From Catenovulum adriaticum (lineage in GTDB: Bacteria; Pseudomonadota; Gammaproteobacteria; Enterobacterales; Alteromonadaceae): a stretch of 64,000 bases of DNA. Position numbers and translations under genes: made by a program. The DNA lies in contig NZ_CP109967.1 in the NCBI RefSeq assembly GCF_026725475.1, forward strand, positions 124,001 through 188,000. Reading direction: 5' to 3'. The notes below the pieces were generated by a model that did not search any database, had not been told where the DNA came from, and saw only the letters and a list, made by a program, of their open reading frames with translations. Of the stretch, positions 44,250 through 53,704 are shown one piece after another (the first letter of the stretch is position 1; each line of letters begins with the position of its first letter).

Positions 44250-45899
44250 TTAATCATTCCAATGCGCATCTATAATTTTTTTCAATTTAGGATGATTTTC
44301 ATCTGTTTCATTGTATTTTTCGCGTTGACGCTTTAGCTCGGCTTTTAGTTCAGCAACTACATCTTGGTATGCTGGATCTTTGTAAACATTATTTAATTCT
44401 TGTGGATCTTTGCGTAAGTCGTAAAGCTCCCAAGCGACAGGTGTTTTAATGTTGTTGTTGTGAAGGCCTGTCTTGTTAACCCATTTTTGATCATAAAAAG
44501 GTAATTCAGGATCAACAAACCCAGCACCGTAAAACATAATTAACTTATAGTCTTTGGTACGTAAACCAAAGTGGGCTGGCACATCGTGGTACATTCTATG
44601 CGTCCAGTAACGATAGTAAGTTGCGTCCCGCCAATCTTCAATTTTTTCGCCTGCTAACGCGGCTTTAAAGCTTCTACCATGCATATCGTCTGGAATGTCA
44701 CCGCCGACTAAATCAATTAAAAATGGTGCAAAATCAGTATTGTTAATTAATAAATCATTGGTTTGACCTGCGTTATCAACCCTTGGGTCATGAACAATAA
44801 ATGGCATGTGGATTGATTCTTCGTACATCCAGCGTTTGTCTTGGTAATCATGCTCGCCTAGCATCATGCCTTGGTCAGAGGTATAAACAATAATCGTATT
44901 TTCGTATTCACCTAAATCTTTTAAAGTTTGGATTAAACGCGCTATGTTATCGTCGACCCCTTTAACACATCTTAAATAGGCTTTTAAAAACTTTTGGTAA
45001 GCTTGATGAGTAAATTCTTTTTCAGGTAAATTTGGATCAACACCTAAATCAATACCCATGCTACGACGATTATGGCGTTGTGAAATTGAGGTGCCAATAT
45101 CGTTTACCAAACTGTCGTTTTCACCGCGTGTAGCAATTGAGCCTTGCGTGGCTAATTGTTTGTATAAATCGACTGGTTCAGGAATGGTTACGTCTGCTAA
45201 ATACGATTCGTATCTAGGTGCATATTTAAAGTAATCATGAGGGGCTTTAAACTGATGCATTAAAAAGAATGGTTTGTCGTTTTTGCGATTTTTTAACCAT
45301 TCAATACTTAAATCTGTAACTACGTCTGATGAATGACCTTTATAGCGGTTTTCGTTTTGTGGCCAAGGTTTGTCGCCCCGTACGCGGAAAATAGGATCAA
45401 AGTATTGGCCCTGCATTTCTAGTACTTCATAATAATCAAACGCGCCAGGCTCTTTTTTAAGATGCCATTTACCGATAATAGCCGTTTCATATCCTGAGTT
45501 TGACATAACTCTAGGGAGGGTTTGTTGCTCGGTTGATAATGAACCTTTTAAGTCTAATACACCGTTTGTTTGGCTATATTGTCCGGTTAAAATACTAGCG
45601 CGGCTAGGGGTACAAATAGAATTAGTAACAAACACATTTTTAAATAACATGCCTTCGTCGGCGAGTTTATCTAAATTTGGGGTTGGATTGAGTTTAGCCA
45701 ATCGCCCACCGTAAGCACCTACTGCTTGTGCTGCATGATCGTCCGTCATAATGTATAACACATTCATTTTTTGATCTGTCATGGCTTGGCTTTTGGTTTC
45801 TGACATATCCGTTTTTTCAATATGACTACAGGCAGCCATACTTAATAAACCAATTGCACCCAAAAGCCGATTTAATTTAAATTCTGCTATAAATTTCAT
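44250..45899 (-). CDS. Formylglycine-dependent sulfatase (family S1), lipoprotein
   Basis: A 549-residue sulfatase, probably removing sulfate esters from algal galactan in the periplasm. Lipobox MAAC (Cys24). The formylglycine motif is C96-TPSRASILTG. YIMTDDHAAQ binds calcium, GKWHLKKE and TSDQGMMLGEHD are further active-site motifs, and the C-terminal LYDLRKDPQELNNVY is typical. The product is related to iduronate-2-sulfatase-like S1 members. AGAGG lies before the ATG. An inverted repeat lies in its leader. It is divergent from the chemotaxis gene. Confidence 0.92.
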   Translation of the reverse strand: MKFIAEFKLNRLLGAIGLLSMAACSHIEKTDMSETKSQAMTDQKMNVLYIMTDDHAAQAVGAYGGRLAKLNPTPNLDKLADEGMLFKNVFVTNSICTPSRASILTGQYSQTNGVLDLKGSLSTEQQTLPRVMSNSGYETAIIGKWHLKKEPGAFDYYEVLEMQGQYFDPIFRVRGDKPWPQNENRYKGHSSDVVTDLSIEWLKNRKNDKPFFLMHQFKAPHDYFKYAPRYESYLADVTIPEPVDLYKQLATQGSIATRGENDSLVNDIGTSISQRHNRRSMGIDLGVDPNLPEKEFTHQAYQKFLKAYLRCVKGVDDNIARLIQTLKDLGEYENTIIVYTSDQGMMLGEHDYQDKRWMYEESIHMPFIVHDPRVDNAGQTNDLLINNTDFAPFLIDLVGGDIPDDMHGRSFKAALAGEKIEDWRDATYYRYWTHRMYHDVPAHFGLRTKDYKLIMFYGAGFVDPELPFYDQKWVNKTGLHNNNIKTPVAWELYDLRKDPQELNNVYKDPAYQDVVAELKAELKRQREKYNETDENHPKLKKIIDAHWND

Positions 45900-45920
45900 A
45901 TCGCCTCTTTAATTTAAATT

Positions 45921-45957
45921 TAATCCGGTTTATTCCCATATAAAATAAACTGGATTA
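45921..45957. promoter_or_regulatory. 14-bp inverted repeat in the sulfatase leader
   Basis: TAATCCGGTTTATT (45921-45934) and AATAAACTGGATTA (45944-45957) are inverse copies with one mismatch, spaced by 9 bases. It lies 22 bp upstream of the sulfatase start, so it could be an operator or an RNA hairpin next to the ribosome-binding site. Its partner gene across the 221-bp divergent gap is the chemotaxis receptor. Confidence 0.6.
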
Positions 45958-46120
45958 CAAGTTTGTATATTGAAAACAATCTACTGTTTAAAATGTTACC
46001 GCTATGCTTTAGCATTGTAAATTTTTTATTCAAATTTATATCATTTTTTACTAACTTATTTGTATAAAATATGTTTAAATTAAATTTAAAACGTATTTAT
46101 TATATATAAATTGGTGTCGT

Positions 46121-48193
46121 ATGCTAAATAAAATCAGAATAAAAACAAGAATTTTACTTTTGGTCTTTATTCCTCTCGTTGTGACCGCTTATTTATCATT
46201 TGAGCGCTATCAAAAAGCCAATGACGAACTACAAGCATTAGAAAAAATAGAATTATTACTAGGCTACTTAGAGCAGGTTTCACCCGTCATTAGTGCTTTG
46301 CAGCAAGAGTGGTCATTTACCAAAAATTATTTAGGCCCGGGTAAACCTGATAATCCGATAGGTCTTGAATACAAACAAGGTATGATGGATGCTCGTGCAA
46401 AAGTGGATACACATTTATCTAGCTATCTAGCATTTGTTAAAAATAAAAAAGCGGACTTACAAAATTTTAAATTACTTAACGAGCAAGTTAACGCAATAAA
46501 AGTAGCCTTTGACGTTCATGAAAACGTTAGAAAACTGGCAAGCTTGAGGCAAAAAAGTTCAAAGCAATATAAAACTGCTGAAGGTAATATGATTTGGACG
46601 CTGTTTGAAATTAAGCGATTAGTGGAGCGTTTAATTGATAGCACCAACCAGGTCGTTTTGTTATCTGCCCAAAACCCTAGGTTGGTTTTATTGGCTAATG
46701 CCTATCAAAATTTAACTCTAGCAAAACATATTTCAGCTATTCAAACCGGCACAGTTGAAACCGCAATCACATCATTCATGTATCCTTATATTTATGGACA
46801 ATTAGTTAAAAATGAAGCGTTAGAAAAACTCTACCGCAATAATTTTTTACTTTTTGCGTCTGATTCGAGTAAGCATTTGTTCAACAAAACATTATTTAAT
46901 ACCGATTTTAACACTTACGCTGCAAAAACGTATGAATCTCTACGACGAGATGTGATAAGTCAGCTCAACAAAAAAATTGAAATAGATATAGCGCATTGGC
47001 TTTCTGTTTCAGAAAAAATCAACTCAGGTTATCAACAAGTTGTTGAGCAAGTCGTTAATGAAATTGTCAGTGTTGAAAAACAATTATTGGCCGAAGCCAG
47101 ACAGCAAGTGCATCAAACTTTAATTGTACTATGTTTACTTATTTTGATGATTGCTGGCGTTTCTTATTTGATTATTCGCAGCATCAATAAGCCAATTCAA
47201 CAAATGGAGCTCGTATTTACAGAGTTGGCGCAAAATAAAGATATGAGCTATCGAATTGGCATCCAAGGCGAAGATGAATTGAGCCGAGTTGGTATTGCAT
47301 TTAATAGCTTAGTTGAGAGTTTTGAGATTGCTTTAAAAGGGGTTTTTAAACAAGCATTTGCGATTGACCAAACGACCTCGTTGGTGTCTAGCGCAATGGC
47401 TGAATCAATGTCGTTATCAAACCGACAAAAGGAGGCGACAGAGAGTGTTTCGGTTGCGGTAAATCAAATGTCAGCCACCATTGAAGAAGTATCTGAAATG
47501 GCCCAAGCCACGTCCGATACGGTTCAAAGAGCTCATAATATTTCAATTGAGAGTGAAAATAATGCCCAAGTGAGCAAAGATATTATGCAAAACTTGATTA
47601 CTGAGTTAGCGAAAACCAGTGATTTAGTGCGTAATTTAAATAATGAAGCGGCTGAAATTAGTCAGGTGCTTAATGTGATTCAGGCAATTTCAGAGCAAAC
47701 TAACTTGTTAGCCTTGAACGCGGCAATTGAAGCAGCTAGGGCCGGAGAAATGGGTAGAGGTTTTGCCGTTGTAGCAGATGAAGTTCGTAATTTGGCGCAG
47801 CGTACTCAAGATTCAACTCAAGAGATTAGAGGCCAAATTGAATCTTTAGTAGAAGGTGCCGAAACCGCGTCTAACAATATGATAGCGCTTCAAGAAAATG
47901 GTCAACAAGCCATTCAGGTGGTGATTGAAAGTACAGATGCATTTGCGGTACTAAAAAATGAGTTTGACCAAATTACCCAAATGGCTTCGCAAATTGCGGT
48001 TGCAGCAGAAGAACAAAGCTCGGTATCAAATGATATTAACGAGCGTGTGCACGCTATTAAAGATGATACTGACAGCTTAACTGCGCATGCCAATAACACG
48101 CTTGAAGCCACCAAAACCTTAACTTCAAATGGTCATAAATTAGTAGAACATATTAAAATTTTTAAAATATCAGAGCAGCACAAACAAGACTAA
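46121..48193 (+). CDS. Methyl-accepting chemotaxis protein
   Basis: A 690-residue chemoreceptor. One membrane helix lies at about residues 10-27, then a ~300-residue helical sensor region resembling NIT-type sensor domains (LEQVSPVISALQQEWSFTKN). The second helix lies at ~331-353, followed by a HAMP domain (RSINKPIQQMELVFTELA). The C-terminal signalling domain carries the CheA-binding tip at ~526-560 (EQTNLLALNAAIEAARAGEM). The ligand is unknown. Position between sulfatase genes suggests sensing of a galactan breakdown product, which is inference. Confidence 0.93.
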   Translation: MLNKIRIKTRILLLVFIPLVVTAYLSFERYQKANDELQALEKIELLLGYLEQVSPVISALQQEWSFTKNYLGPGKPDNPIGLEYKQGMMDARAKVDTHLSSYLAFVKNKKADLQNFKLLNEQVNAIKVAFDVHENVRKLASLRQKSSKQYKTAEGNMIWTLFEIKRLVERLIDSTNQVVLLSAQNPRLVLLANAYQNLTLAKHISAIQTGTVETAITSFMYPYIYGQLVKNEALEKLYRNNFLLFASDSSKHLFNKTLFNTDFNTYAAKTYESLRRDVISQLNKKIEIDIAHWLSVSEKINSGYQQVVEQVVNEIVSVEKQLLAEARQQVHQTLIVLCLLILMIAGVSYLIIRSINKPIQQMELVFTELAQNKDMSYRIGIQGEDELSRVGIAFNSLVESFEIALKGVFKQAFAIDQTTSLVSSAMAESMSLSNRQKEATESVSVAVNQMSATIEEVSEMAQATSDTVQRAHNISIESENNAQVSKDIMQNLITELAKTSDLVRNLNNEAAEISQVLNVIQAISEQTNLLALNAAIEAARAGEMGRGFAVVADEVRNLAQRTQDSTQEIRGQIESLVEGAETASNNMIALQENGQQAIQVVIESTDAFAVLKNEFDQITQMASQIAVAAEEQSSVSNDINERVHAIKDDTDSLTAHANNTLEATKTLTSNGHKLVEHIKIFKISEQHKQD

Positions 48194-48207
48194 CAGGGAA
48201 ATTCAGG

Positions 48208-48312
48208 ATGAAACAAATCAAGTTAATATGCGGTTTAGTTGCAGGGTTGAGGTTAGTGTTTGGTTGCGCTTTAGCGCATTTGGACAACGGGTCATTGATA
48301 TTTTGGATTTAA
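48208..48312 (+). pseudogene. Short ORF with signal-peptide-like sequence, possible gene remnant
   Basis: ATG 48208 with AGGGA about 10 bases upstream opens a 34-codon frame: MKQIKLICGLVAGLRLVFGC then ALAHLD and on to TAA at 48310-48312. It looks like an export signal (Lys, hydrophobic core, ALA) cut off soon after the cleavage site. It lies 14 bp after the chemotaxis gene and overlaps the sulfatase leader. It may be a decayed gene start or a translated leader. Confidence 0.4.
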
Positions 48313-48368
48313 GCAGGGTCTTGAAATCTACAATTGAAAATTTTGTAAATAATAGGTTTTTATACGAG

Positions 48369-50198
48369 ATGAAATTAACCAAAAAAATTGTTAAATCCGC
48401 ATTTTGTTTTAGCTTAATTGCAAGCACACTAACAACTGGTTGGGCTAAAACCGAGCAGCCTAATATTGTTTTGGTAGTGAGTGATGATCAAGGTATAGGC
48501 GATTTTGGCTATAACCATAATCCCATTATTAAAACCCCAAACTTAGATGAATTAGCGAATGAATCGGTTCATTTAACTAACTTTCATGTCGACCCAACCT
48601 GTTCGCCCACGCGTGCTGCTTTGTTAACGGGTAAGCATTCGTTAAAAGCGGGTGTATGGCATACCATTTTGGGTCGCTATATGTTGGGACCAGAACACAC
48701 AACGTTGGCTGAAGCACTTAAAACCAAAGGGTATCAAACGGCTATTTTTGGTAAATGGCATTTAGGGGACAACTATCCGTATCGTCCACAAGATCAAGGC
48801 TTTGATAATGTACTGATTCATGGCGGCGGCGGGGTAGGCCAAACCCCAGATTATTGGGGTAACACACAGTTTGATGATACTTATTATCGCAATGGTAAAG
48901 AAGAAAAGTTTGAAGGCTACGCGACCAAAATTTGGTTTGATGAAGCCATAAAATTTATTAAACAAAAACATGAAAAGCCTTACTTTGCATATGTAGCGTT
49001 AAATGCGCCTCATGGGCCTTATCGTGCACCAGAAAAATACATTAAAGCCTATGAGAACATGGGGCTTTACAATGATGTAGCAAGTTTTTATGCGATGATC
49101 ACCTATATCGATGAGCAAGTGGCCCGTTTGCGTCGTGTACTAGAAACCACTGAGCAAGCAGACAACACCGTATTTATTTACATGACAGATAATGGTAGCT
49201 CTTATCGATCTAAAAAGTGGGCAGATGAACTGACTGAAAAAGATAAAAAAATAGCAGATAAATTTCCAAGTTGGCAGCCTAATGCGGGCTATAGCGGCTT
49301 TAAAGGTGAAATACATGAAGGTGGTCACCGAGTCCCTATTTTTATTGATTATCCAAATGGTCAATTTAAAAACCAACGCATAAATACATTAACGGCGCAT
49401 TATGATTTATTTCCAACTTTACTTGAATTAGCAGGTGGGCAGGCTGATGATTCATTAGATGGTCAGAGTTTGGTTAAATTATTTAAACAGGGGCAGGACA
49501 CAGATTTAAATGGTCGCCAACTCATAGTTACAAATCAAAGAGTTGATCAACCTAGTTTTAATCGCCCGTTGATGATTGCAAAAGATAAATGGCGTTATTT
49601 AAGATTTTCTGAAAACAAACAAGCTTTATTTAATTTAGCGGATGATCCTAAGCAGTTAACCGATGTTTCAAAGCAGCATCCTAAATTAGTTCAGCAGTTT
49701 CAGGCTGAATTAAAAAATTGGTGGCAGCAAGTTTCAAACGCAGGTTTTGTTGACCGCTATATTCATGTGGGTAACCCAGCTGAAAACCCAGTTAGACTTA
49801 ATGCGATGGATTGGATGGAAGTACCAGATAAACAACCCGTGCCTTGGTTTATCGGACATCAGCCAGCAGCGCTTGAATATGACTACACCCACTGGTTAAC
49901 ACAAGAAGATAAATATCAACCACTGCCTTGGTATATTAATGTTGAGCAGGCGCAAACTTATCGTGTTAGGGCTTATTTTCATGACAAACCGGCAGGTACT
50001 CCTATTCAAAAAAAATATTGTGTGATTGAAACTCAAAACAATAAATACGTAGAACCGATTTATGGCCGAGCGGCATATTGTCAGGCGATGATTAAATTAA
50101 AAGCCGGAGAACAAAAAATACGAGCTTGGTTTACTGATGATAAAAGCGGTCAAGCCGAAGAAAAAACCGCCTTTTATTTATATATTAAGCAGGAGTAA
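48369..50198 (+). CDS. Formylglycine-dependent sulfatase (family S1), secreted
   Basis: A 609-residue sulfatase. The signal peptide is residues 1-26 (TTGWAKTEQ at the cleavage region). Motifs are NIVLVVSDDQGIGDFG (metal binding), the formylglycine site C78-SPTRAALLTG, GKWHLGDNYPYRPQDQGFD and YMTDNGSS. A C-terminal ~130-residue domain (from about LNAMDWMEVPD) is additional. Family resemblance is to arylsulfatase-like S1 members. ATG 48369 is chosen because upstream in-frame codons give no export signal; its Shine-Dalgarno sequence is weak. The next sulfatase follows 8 bp later. Confidence 0.91.
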   Translation: MKLTKKIVKSAFCFSLIASTLTTGWAKTEQPNIVLVVSDDQGIGDFGYNHNPIIKTPNLDELANESVHLTNFHVDPTCSPTRAALLTGKHSLKAGVWHTILGRYMLGPEHTTLAEALKTKGYQTAIFGKWHLGDNYPYRPQDQGFDNVLIHGGGGVGQTPDYWGNTQFDDTYYRNGKEEKFEGYATKIWFDEAIKFIKQKHEKPYFAYVALNAPHGPYRAPEKYIKAYENMGLYNDVASFYAMITYIDEQVARLRRVLETTEQADNTVFIYMTDNGSSYRSKKWADELTEKDKKIADKFPSWQPNAGYSGFKGEIHEGGHRVPIFIDYPNGQFKNQRINTLTAHYDLFPTLLELAGGQADDSLDGQSLVKLFKQGQDTDLNGRQLIVTNQRVDQPSFNRPLMIAKDKWRYLRFSENKQALFNLADDPKQLTDVSKQHPKLVQQFQAELKNWWQQVSNAGFVDRYIHVGNPAENPVRLNAMDWMEVPDKQPVPWFIGHQPAALEYDYTHWLTQEDKYQPLPWYINVEQAQTYRVRAYFHDKPAGTPIQKKYCVIETQNNKYVEPIYGRAAYCQAMIKLKAGEQKIRAWFTDDKSGQAEEKTAFYLYIKQE

Positions 50199-50206
50199 AA
50201 CTAATA

Positions 50207-51772
50207 ATGAAAACTATTTTTAAATCAATGTGCGTACTGGCACCTATGATGTTATTGGGCGCCTGTTCGGTTGCAAATGACGACAAACCAATTGTGTCTG
50301 ACTCTGATAACAAGTCTCAGCAAAAGCCTAATATTGTTATTTTTTATGTTGATGATTTAGGCTACGGTGATTTAAGTGCGTATGGTGCTAAACATGTAAA
50401 AACACCTAATGTAGACGAACTTGCCAATAATGGTATTCGTTTTACTGATGCTCATAGCTCATCGGCAACTTGTACGCCGTCGCGCTATTCGTTATTAACG
50501 GGTGAATATGCGTTTAGAAACAAAGCCTCTGTGTTAAAAGGCGATGCCGCCATGATTATAAAACCCGAGCAGCCTACATTAGCAAAAGTACTGAAAAAAG
50601 CAGGTTACCAAACTGGCGTTGTGGGTAAATGGCATTTAGGTTTAGGCGATGGCACAAAACCAATTGATTGGAACCAAGCAGTTAAACCCGGCCCACTTGA
50701 AATTGGCTTTGACTATAGCTTTTTACTGCCTGCAACAGGAGACAGAGTACCGACGGTTTATTTAGAAAATCATCATGTACTTAATTTAGAAAAAAGTGAT
50801 CCGCTAATAATCGACTATGAACAAAAAGTGGGTAATAGGCCAACAGGTTATGAAAACCCAGAATTAGAGCGCCAAGCAGCAGATCATCAGCACAATAAAA
50901 CCATTATTAATGGCATAGCCCGAATAGGTTGGATGCAAGGCGGACATAAAGCCGAGTGGAAAGATGAAGACTTTTATAAAGTGTTTACCGATAAAGCGAA
51001 TGATTTTATCCGCCAAAATCAAGTTGATCCTTTTTTCTTATTCTTTTCGTTTTCAGATATCCATGTGCCAAGATTACCGAATGAGCGCTTTTTAGGGAAA
51101 AGTGGTATGGGGGTTCGTGGCGACTCTATTTTACAAATGGACTGGATGACAGGGCAGGTGGTTAAGCAATTAAAATCGCTTAATTTATTGGATAACACCC
51201 TGATTATTTTTACCAGTGATAATGGCCCTGTATTAAATGACGGTTATGACGATAAAGCGGTTGAATTATTAGGTCAGCATAAACCGGCAGGCCCCTTCCG
51301 AGGTGGTAAATACAGCGCATATGAAGCTGGTACTCGAATGCCAACGATATTGCACTACCCTAATCAGGTTAAGCCGGGAGTTAGCGATGCGCTAATGAGC
51401 CAAGTTGATATTTATGCATCAGTTGCTAATTTAGTGGGTATTGATTTAAACCAAGACGAAGCCATTGATAGTCAAAATCGGTTATCTGCTTGGTTAGATG
51501 CATCAGAACCTGGTCGCCAATACCTACTGGAAGAATCTTATACCTTGTCATTAAGAGATGGGCAGTGGAAATATATAAAACCGACTGACAAAAAGGCAGC
51601 TTGGGTCACCAATGACAAAAATATTGAAAGCGGGTTGTCACCCTCTGCTCAGTTATTTAATTTAGCTCAAGATCCACAAGAGCAACATAATTTGGCGATG
51701 AAAAAACCACAAAAAGTGAGCGAGCTTAAGCAAAAACTCGATGCGATTGTTAAGAGAGCTCAACGCGAATAA
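50207..51772 (+). CDS. Formylglycine-dependent sulfatase (family S1), lipoprotein
   Basis: A 521-residue sulfatase anchored by a lipobox LLGAC (Cys20). NIVIFYVDDLGYGDLSAYG binds metal, the formylglycine site is C89-TPSRYSLLTG, and GKWHLGLGDG and FTSDNGPVLNDGYDD follow. It resembles arylsulfatase A-like S1 enzymes. Three different sulfatases in this locus suggest several sulfate positions on the substrate, for example galactose and L-galactose-6-sulfate. It is in an operon with the preceding sulfatase (8-bp gap) and ends before a strong hairpin. Confidence 0.92.
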   Translation: MKTIFKSMCVLAPMMLLGACSVANDDKPIVSDSDNKSQQKPNIVIFYVDDLGYGDLSAYGAKHVKTPNVDELANNGIRFTDAHSSSATCTPSRYSLLTGEYAFRNKASVLKGDAAMIIKPEQPTLAKVLKKAGYQTGVVGKWHLGLGDGTKPIDWNQAVKPGPLEIGFDYSFLLPATGDRVPTVYLENHHVLNLEKSDPLIIDYEQKVGNRPTGYENPELERQAADHQHNKTIINGIARIGWMQGGHKAEWKDEDFYKVFTDKANDFIRQNQVDPFFLFFSFSDIHVPRLPNERFLGKSGMGVRGDSILQMDWMTGQVVKQLKSLNLLDNTLIIFTSDNGPVLNDGYDDKAVELLGQHKPAGPFRGGKYSAYEAGTRMPTILHYPNQVKPGVSDALMSQVDIYASVANLVGIDLNQDEAIDSQNRLSAWLDASEPGRQYLLEESYTLSLRDGQWKYIKPTDKKAAWVTNDKNIESGLSPSAQLFNLAQDPQEQHNLAMKKPQKVSELKQKLDAIVKRAQRE

Positions 51773-51798
51773 ATTTGCGATTCGTTTTGCAATTTAGC

Positions 51799-51836
51799 GC
51801 AAACTCAGGGTATGCCCCTGAGTTTGCTATGTCTTT
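51799..51836 (+). terminator. Terminator after the sulfatase pair
   Basis: A perfect 12-bp stem, GCAAACTCAGGG (51799-51810) with CCCTGAGTTTGC (51816-51827), has a 5-base loop and is followed by TATGTCTTTGTTG. The T-run is broken, but the stem is very stable and lies 26 bp after the stop. Confidence 0.75.
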
Positions 51837-51926
51837 GTTGAGATAGTGTTTTTGGACTAGAAGACACCTCAGCTTATTGACCTTTCCATCATTTTATATC
51901 ATCTTGTATACTATTGATTTGCAATA

Positions 51927-51940
51927 TATTTGCGCAAATA
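51927..51940. promoter_or_regulatory. Perfect 14-bp palindrome upstream of the EAL gene
   Basis: TATTTGCGCAAATA is self-complementary. Extra half-sites (TTTGCA) lie about 10 bases on either side, giving three evenly spaced elements between 51918 and 51950, about 80 bp before the EAL gene start. This has the form of an operator for a dimeric regulator; the regulator is not known. Confidence 0.5.
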
Positions 51941-52019
51941 CTATTTGCAGGATTACCTTTTTATGTTTGCTCTGGATGAGACATACAAAATGGATATTAT
52001 ATTTTAGTTGAGAGGTTGT

Positions 52020-52787
52020 ATGAAGGAAAATAGAATAAGTGATGACAGAGCCTCGTGCAGCCAATGCATAGATAAAAACAACCTTGATTTTGACTTTACC
52101 ATGGCATTTCAGCCCATTATTAATGGTCGTACTAAGCAAATCTTTGGATATGAAGCATTGGTTCGTGGTTTAAACAATGAGTCCGCCTATTCCATTATAT
52201 CTAAAGTGAACGATGATAACCGTTATTTATTTGATCAGTTATGTCGGGTTAAGGCGATAAAGCTTGCATCAAAACTCGGGCTTGAATCCATACTCAGTAT
52301 TAATTTTTTACCAAAAGCGATTTATAAACCAGAACGCTGTATACGAACGACGCTAGAAGTGGCTCAAAAATATGGGTTCCCAATTGAAAATATTATGTTT
52401 GAGTTTACAGAATCTGAAAAAATAGAAGACAGTCAATTCGTAAAAGACATCGTCGAATATTATGAAATTCAAGGATTTATAACTGCCATTGATGACTTTG
52501 GCTCTGGTTATGCTGGCCTTGGCTTGTTAGCTGATTTTCAAACCAATATTATTAAGTTAGACATGGGGTTGATTCGCAATATACATAATGATAAACCAAG
52601 ACAATTTATTGTAAAAAATTGCTTAAATTTATTTCGTGATTTAAATATCACGCCTTTGGCCGAAGGAATCGAAACGAAAGCAGAAATGAATTGGTTGCGT
52701 GATGCAGGTATTGATCTTATGCAAGGCTATTTATTTGCAAAACCTGGTTTCGAGAGTTTGCCGCCAGTAAATTTCAGCGAGTTATAA
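52020..52787 (+). CDS. EAL-domain cyclic-di-GMP phosphodiesterase
   Basis: A 255-residue protein made almost entirely of one EAL domain, so it degrades c-di-GMP in the cytoplasm. Catalytic features are intact: YEALVRG (EAL motif), FEFTESE, IDDFGSGYAGLGLL (DDFGTG loop) and LAEGIETKAEM. The N-terminal 25 residues carry SCSQC, a CxxC pair that might bind metal or respond to redox. ATG 52020 with AGAGG upstream is preferred to TTG 52008. It may lower c-di-GMP and promote motility when this locus is active; that is inference. Confidence 0.9.
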   Translation: MKENRISDDRASCSQCIDKNNLDFDFTMAFQPIINGRTKQIFGYEALVRGLNNESAYSIISKVNDDNRYLFDQLCRVKAIKLASKLGLESILSINFLPKAIYKPERCIRTTLEVAQKYGFPIENIMFEFTESEKIEDSQFVKDIVEYYEIQGFITAIDDFGSGYAGLGLLADFQTNIIKLDMGLIRNIHNDKPRQFIVKNCLNLFRDLNITPLAEGIETKAEMNWLRDAGIDLMQGYLFAKPGFESLPPVNFSEL

Positions 52788-53004
52788 AAAGCCGCTAAAA
52801 GAGGATAATTGACCAATTGTACATTTTTGAATTACCCCGTTGTTAGCCAAACTGCCAGTATGCGTGCATTTTAAACAGTGATGTTGAGTTGGTGATTAAA
52901 TACATTGCCATATTAGTGAAATACTATACTCTAGCAACACACTCGCTTTGTCATTTAACTAACTTAGATAGTTGGCTCAGCGTCCAATTCTTTGGGACCA
53001 TTTA

Positions 53005-53661
53005 ATGACAAAGCTACGTTTATGTTATCAGACTGTAGAGCTTGGTAAAACGGATATACATTTATGCACGTTACGTAATACGCAAGAATTTGAAGACCCA
53101 GAGGGCGTTGCCGAAAAGTTAGGTATATGCTCGGCCTCATGGCCAATGTTTGGCGTTATTTGGCCATCTAGTTTAGTACTGGCTCATTTTATTGCAGATT
53201 ATGATACCGGCACAAAACGAATTTTGGAAGTAGGGTGTGGTATGGCGCTATCTAGCTTGCTTTTGAATAAAAAAGATGCAGATATTACCGCAACAGACTA
53301 TCACCCGGAAGTGAATAAATTTTTGCAACGTAATGCGTTGTTAAATGAAGATAAAGCCATCGCTTTTGAACAAGCGAATTGGGCTGACACCACAGATAGC
53401 CTTGGGCTATTTGATTTGATTATCGGTAGTGATCTTTTGTATGAAGATAACCATATTGATTTGTTAGCTTCTTTTATTCAGGCTCATGCCAAACCTGCCT
53501 GCGAAGTCATTATTGTTGATCCGGGGCGCGGTAGAAAAAACAAACTAAGCGCTCGTATGCAACACTTTGGTTTTTCGTTTTCTCAACAAATACCTACCCA
53601 TACTTTATATTTGGATAAAAAATTCAAAGGACATATTCTTAAATTTGTCCGTTCAATTTAA
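53005..53661 (+). CDS. SAM-dependent methyltransferase (PF10294-like lysine methyltransferase family)
   Basis: A 218-residue Rossmann-type methyltransferase. The SAM motif is ILEVGCGMALSSLLL, the acidic motif II is ATDYHPEVN, and the family-type IIGSDLLYEDNH follows. WPSSLVLAHFI before motif I resembles the Methyltransf_16 family (protein-lysine methyltransferases). ATG 53005 with GGGA 7 bases upstream is preferred to TTG 52972. The substrate is unknown and the link to the galactan genes is only positional. Confidence 0.8.
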   Translation: MTKLRLCYQTVELGKTDIHLCTLRNTQEFEDPEGVAEKLGICSASWPMFGVIWPSSLVLAHFIADYDTGTKRILEVGCGMALSSLLLNKKDADITATDYHPEVNKFLQRNALLNEDKAIAFEQANWADTTDSLGLFDLIIGSDLLYEDNHIDLLASFIQAHAKPACEVIIVDPGRGRKNKLSARMQHFGFSFSQQIPTHTLYLDKKFKGHILKFVRSI

Positions 53662-53675
53662 GCAAAAACCAAGAT

Positions 53676-53704
53676 AATTTGGCTCATTATCATTGAGTCA
53701 AATT
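53676..53704 (+). terminator. Hairpin after the methyltransferase gene
   Basis: AATTTGGCTCA (53676-53686) pairs with TGAGTCAAATT (53694-53704) with one G-T pair and a 7-base loop, 14 bp after the stop. The following sequence is AT-rich but without a clean T-run. Confidence 0.5.

Noticed and set aside
48228..48368. 47-residue N-terminal extension of the sulfatase
   Set aside because: The extension shows no export signal and hides the signal peptide beginning at ATG 48369.
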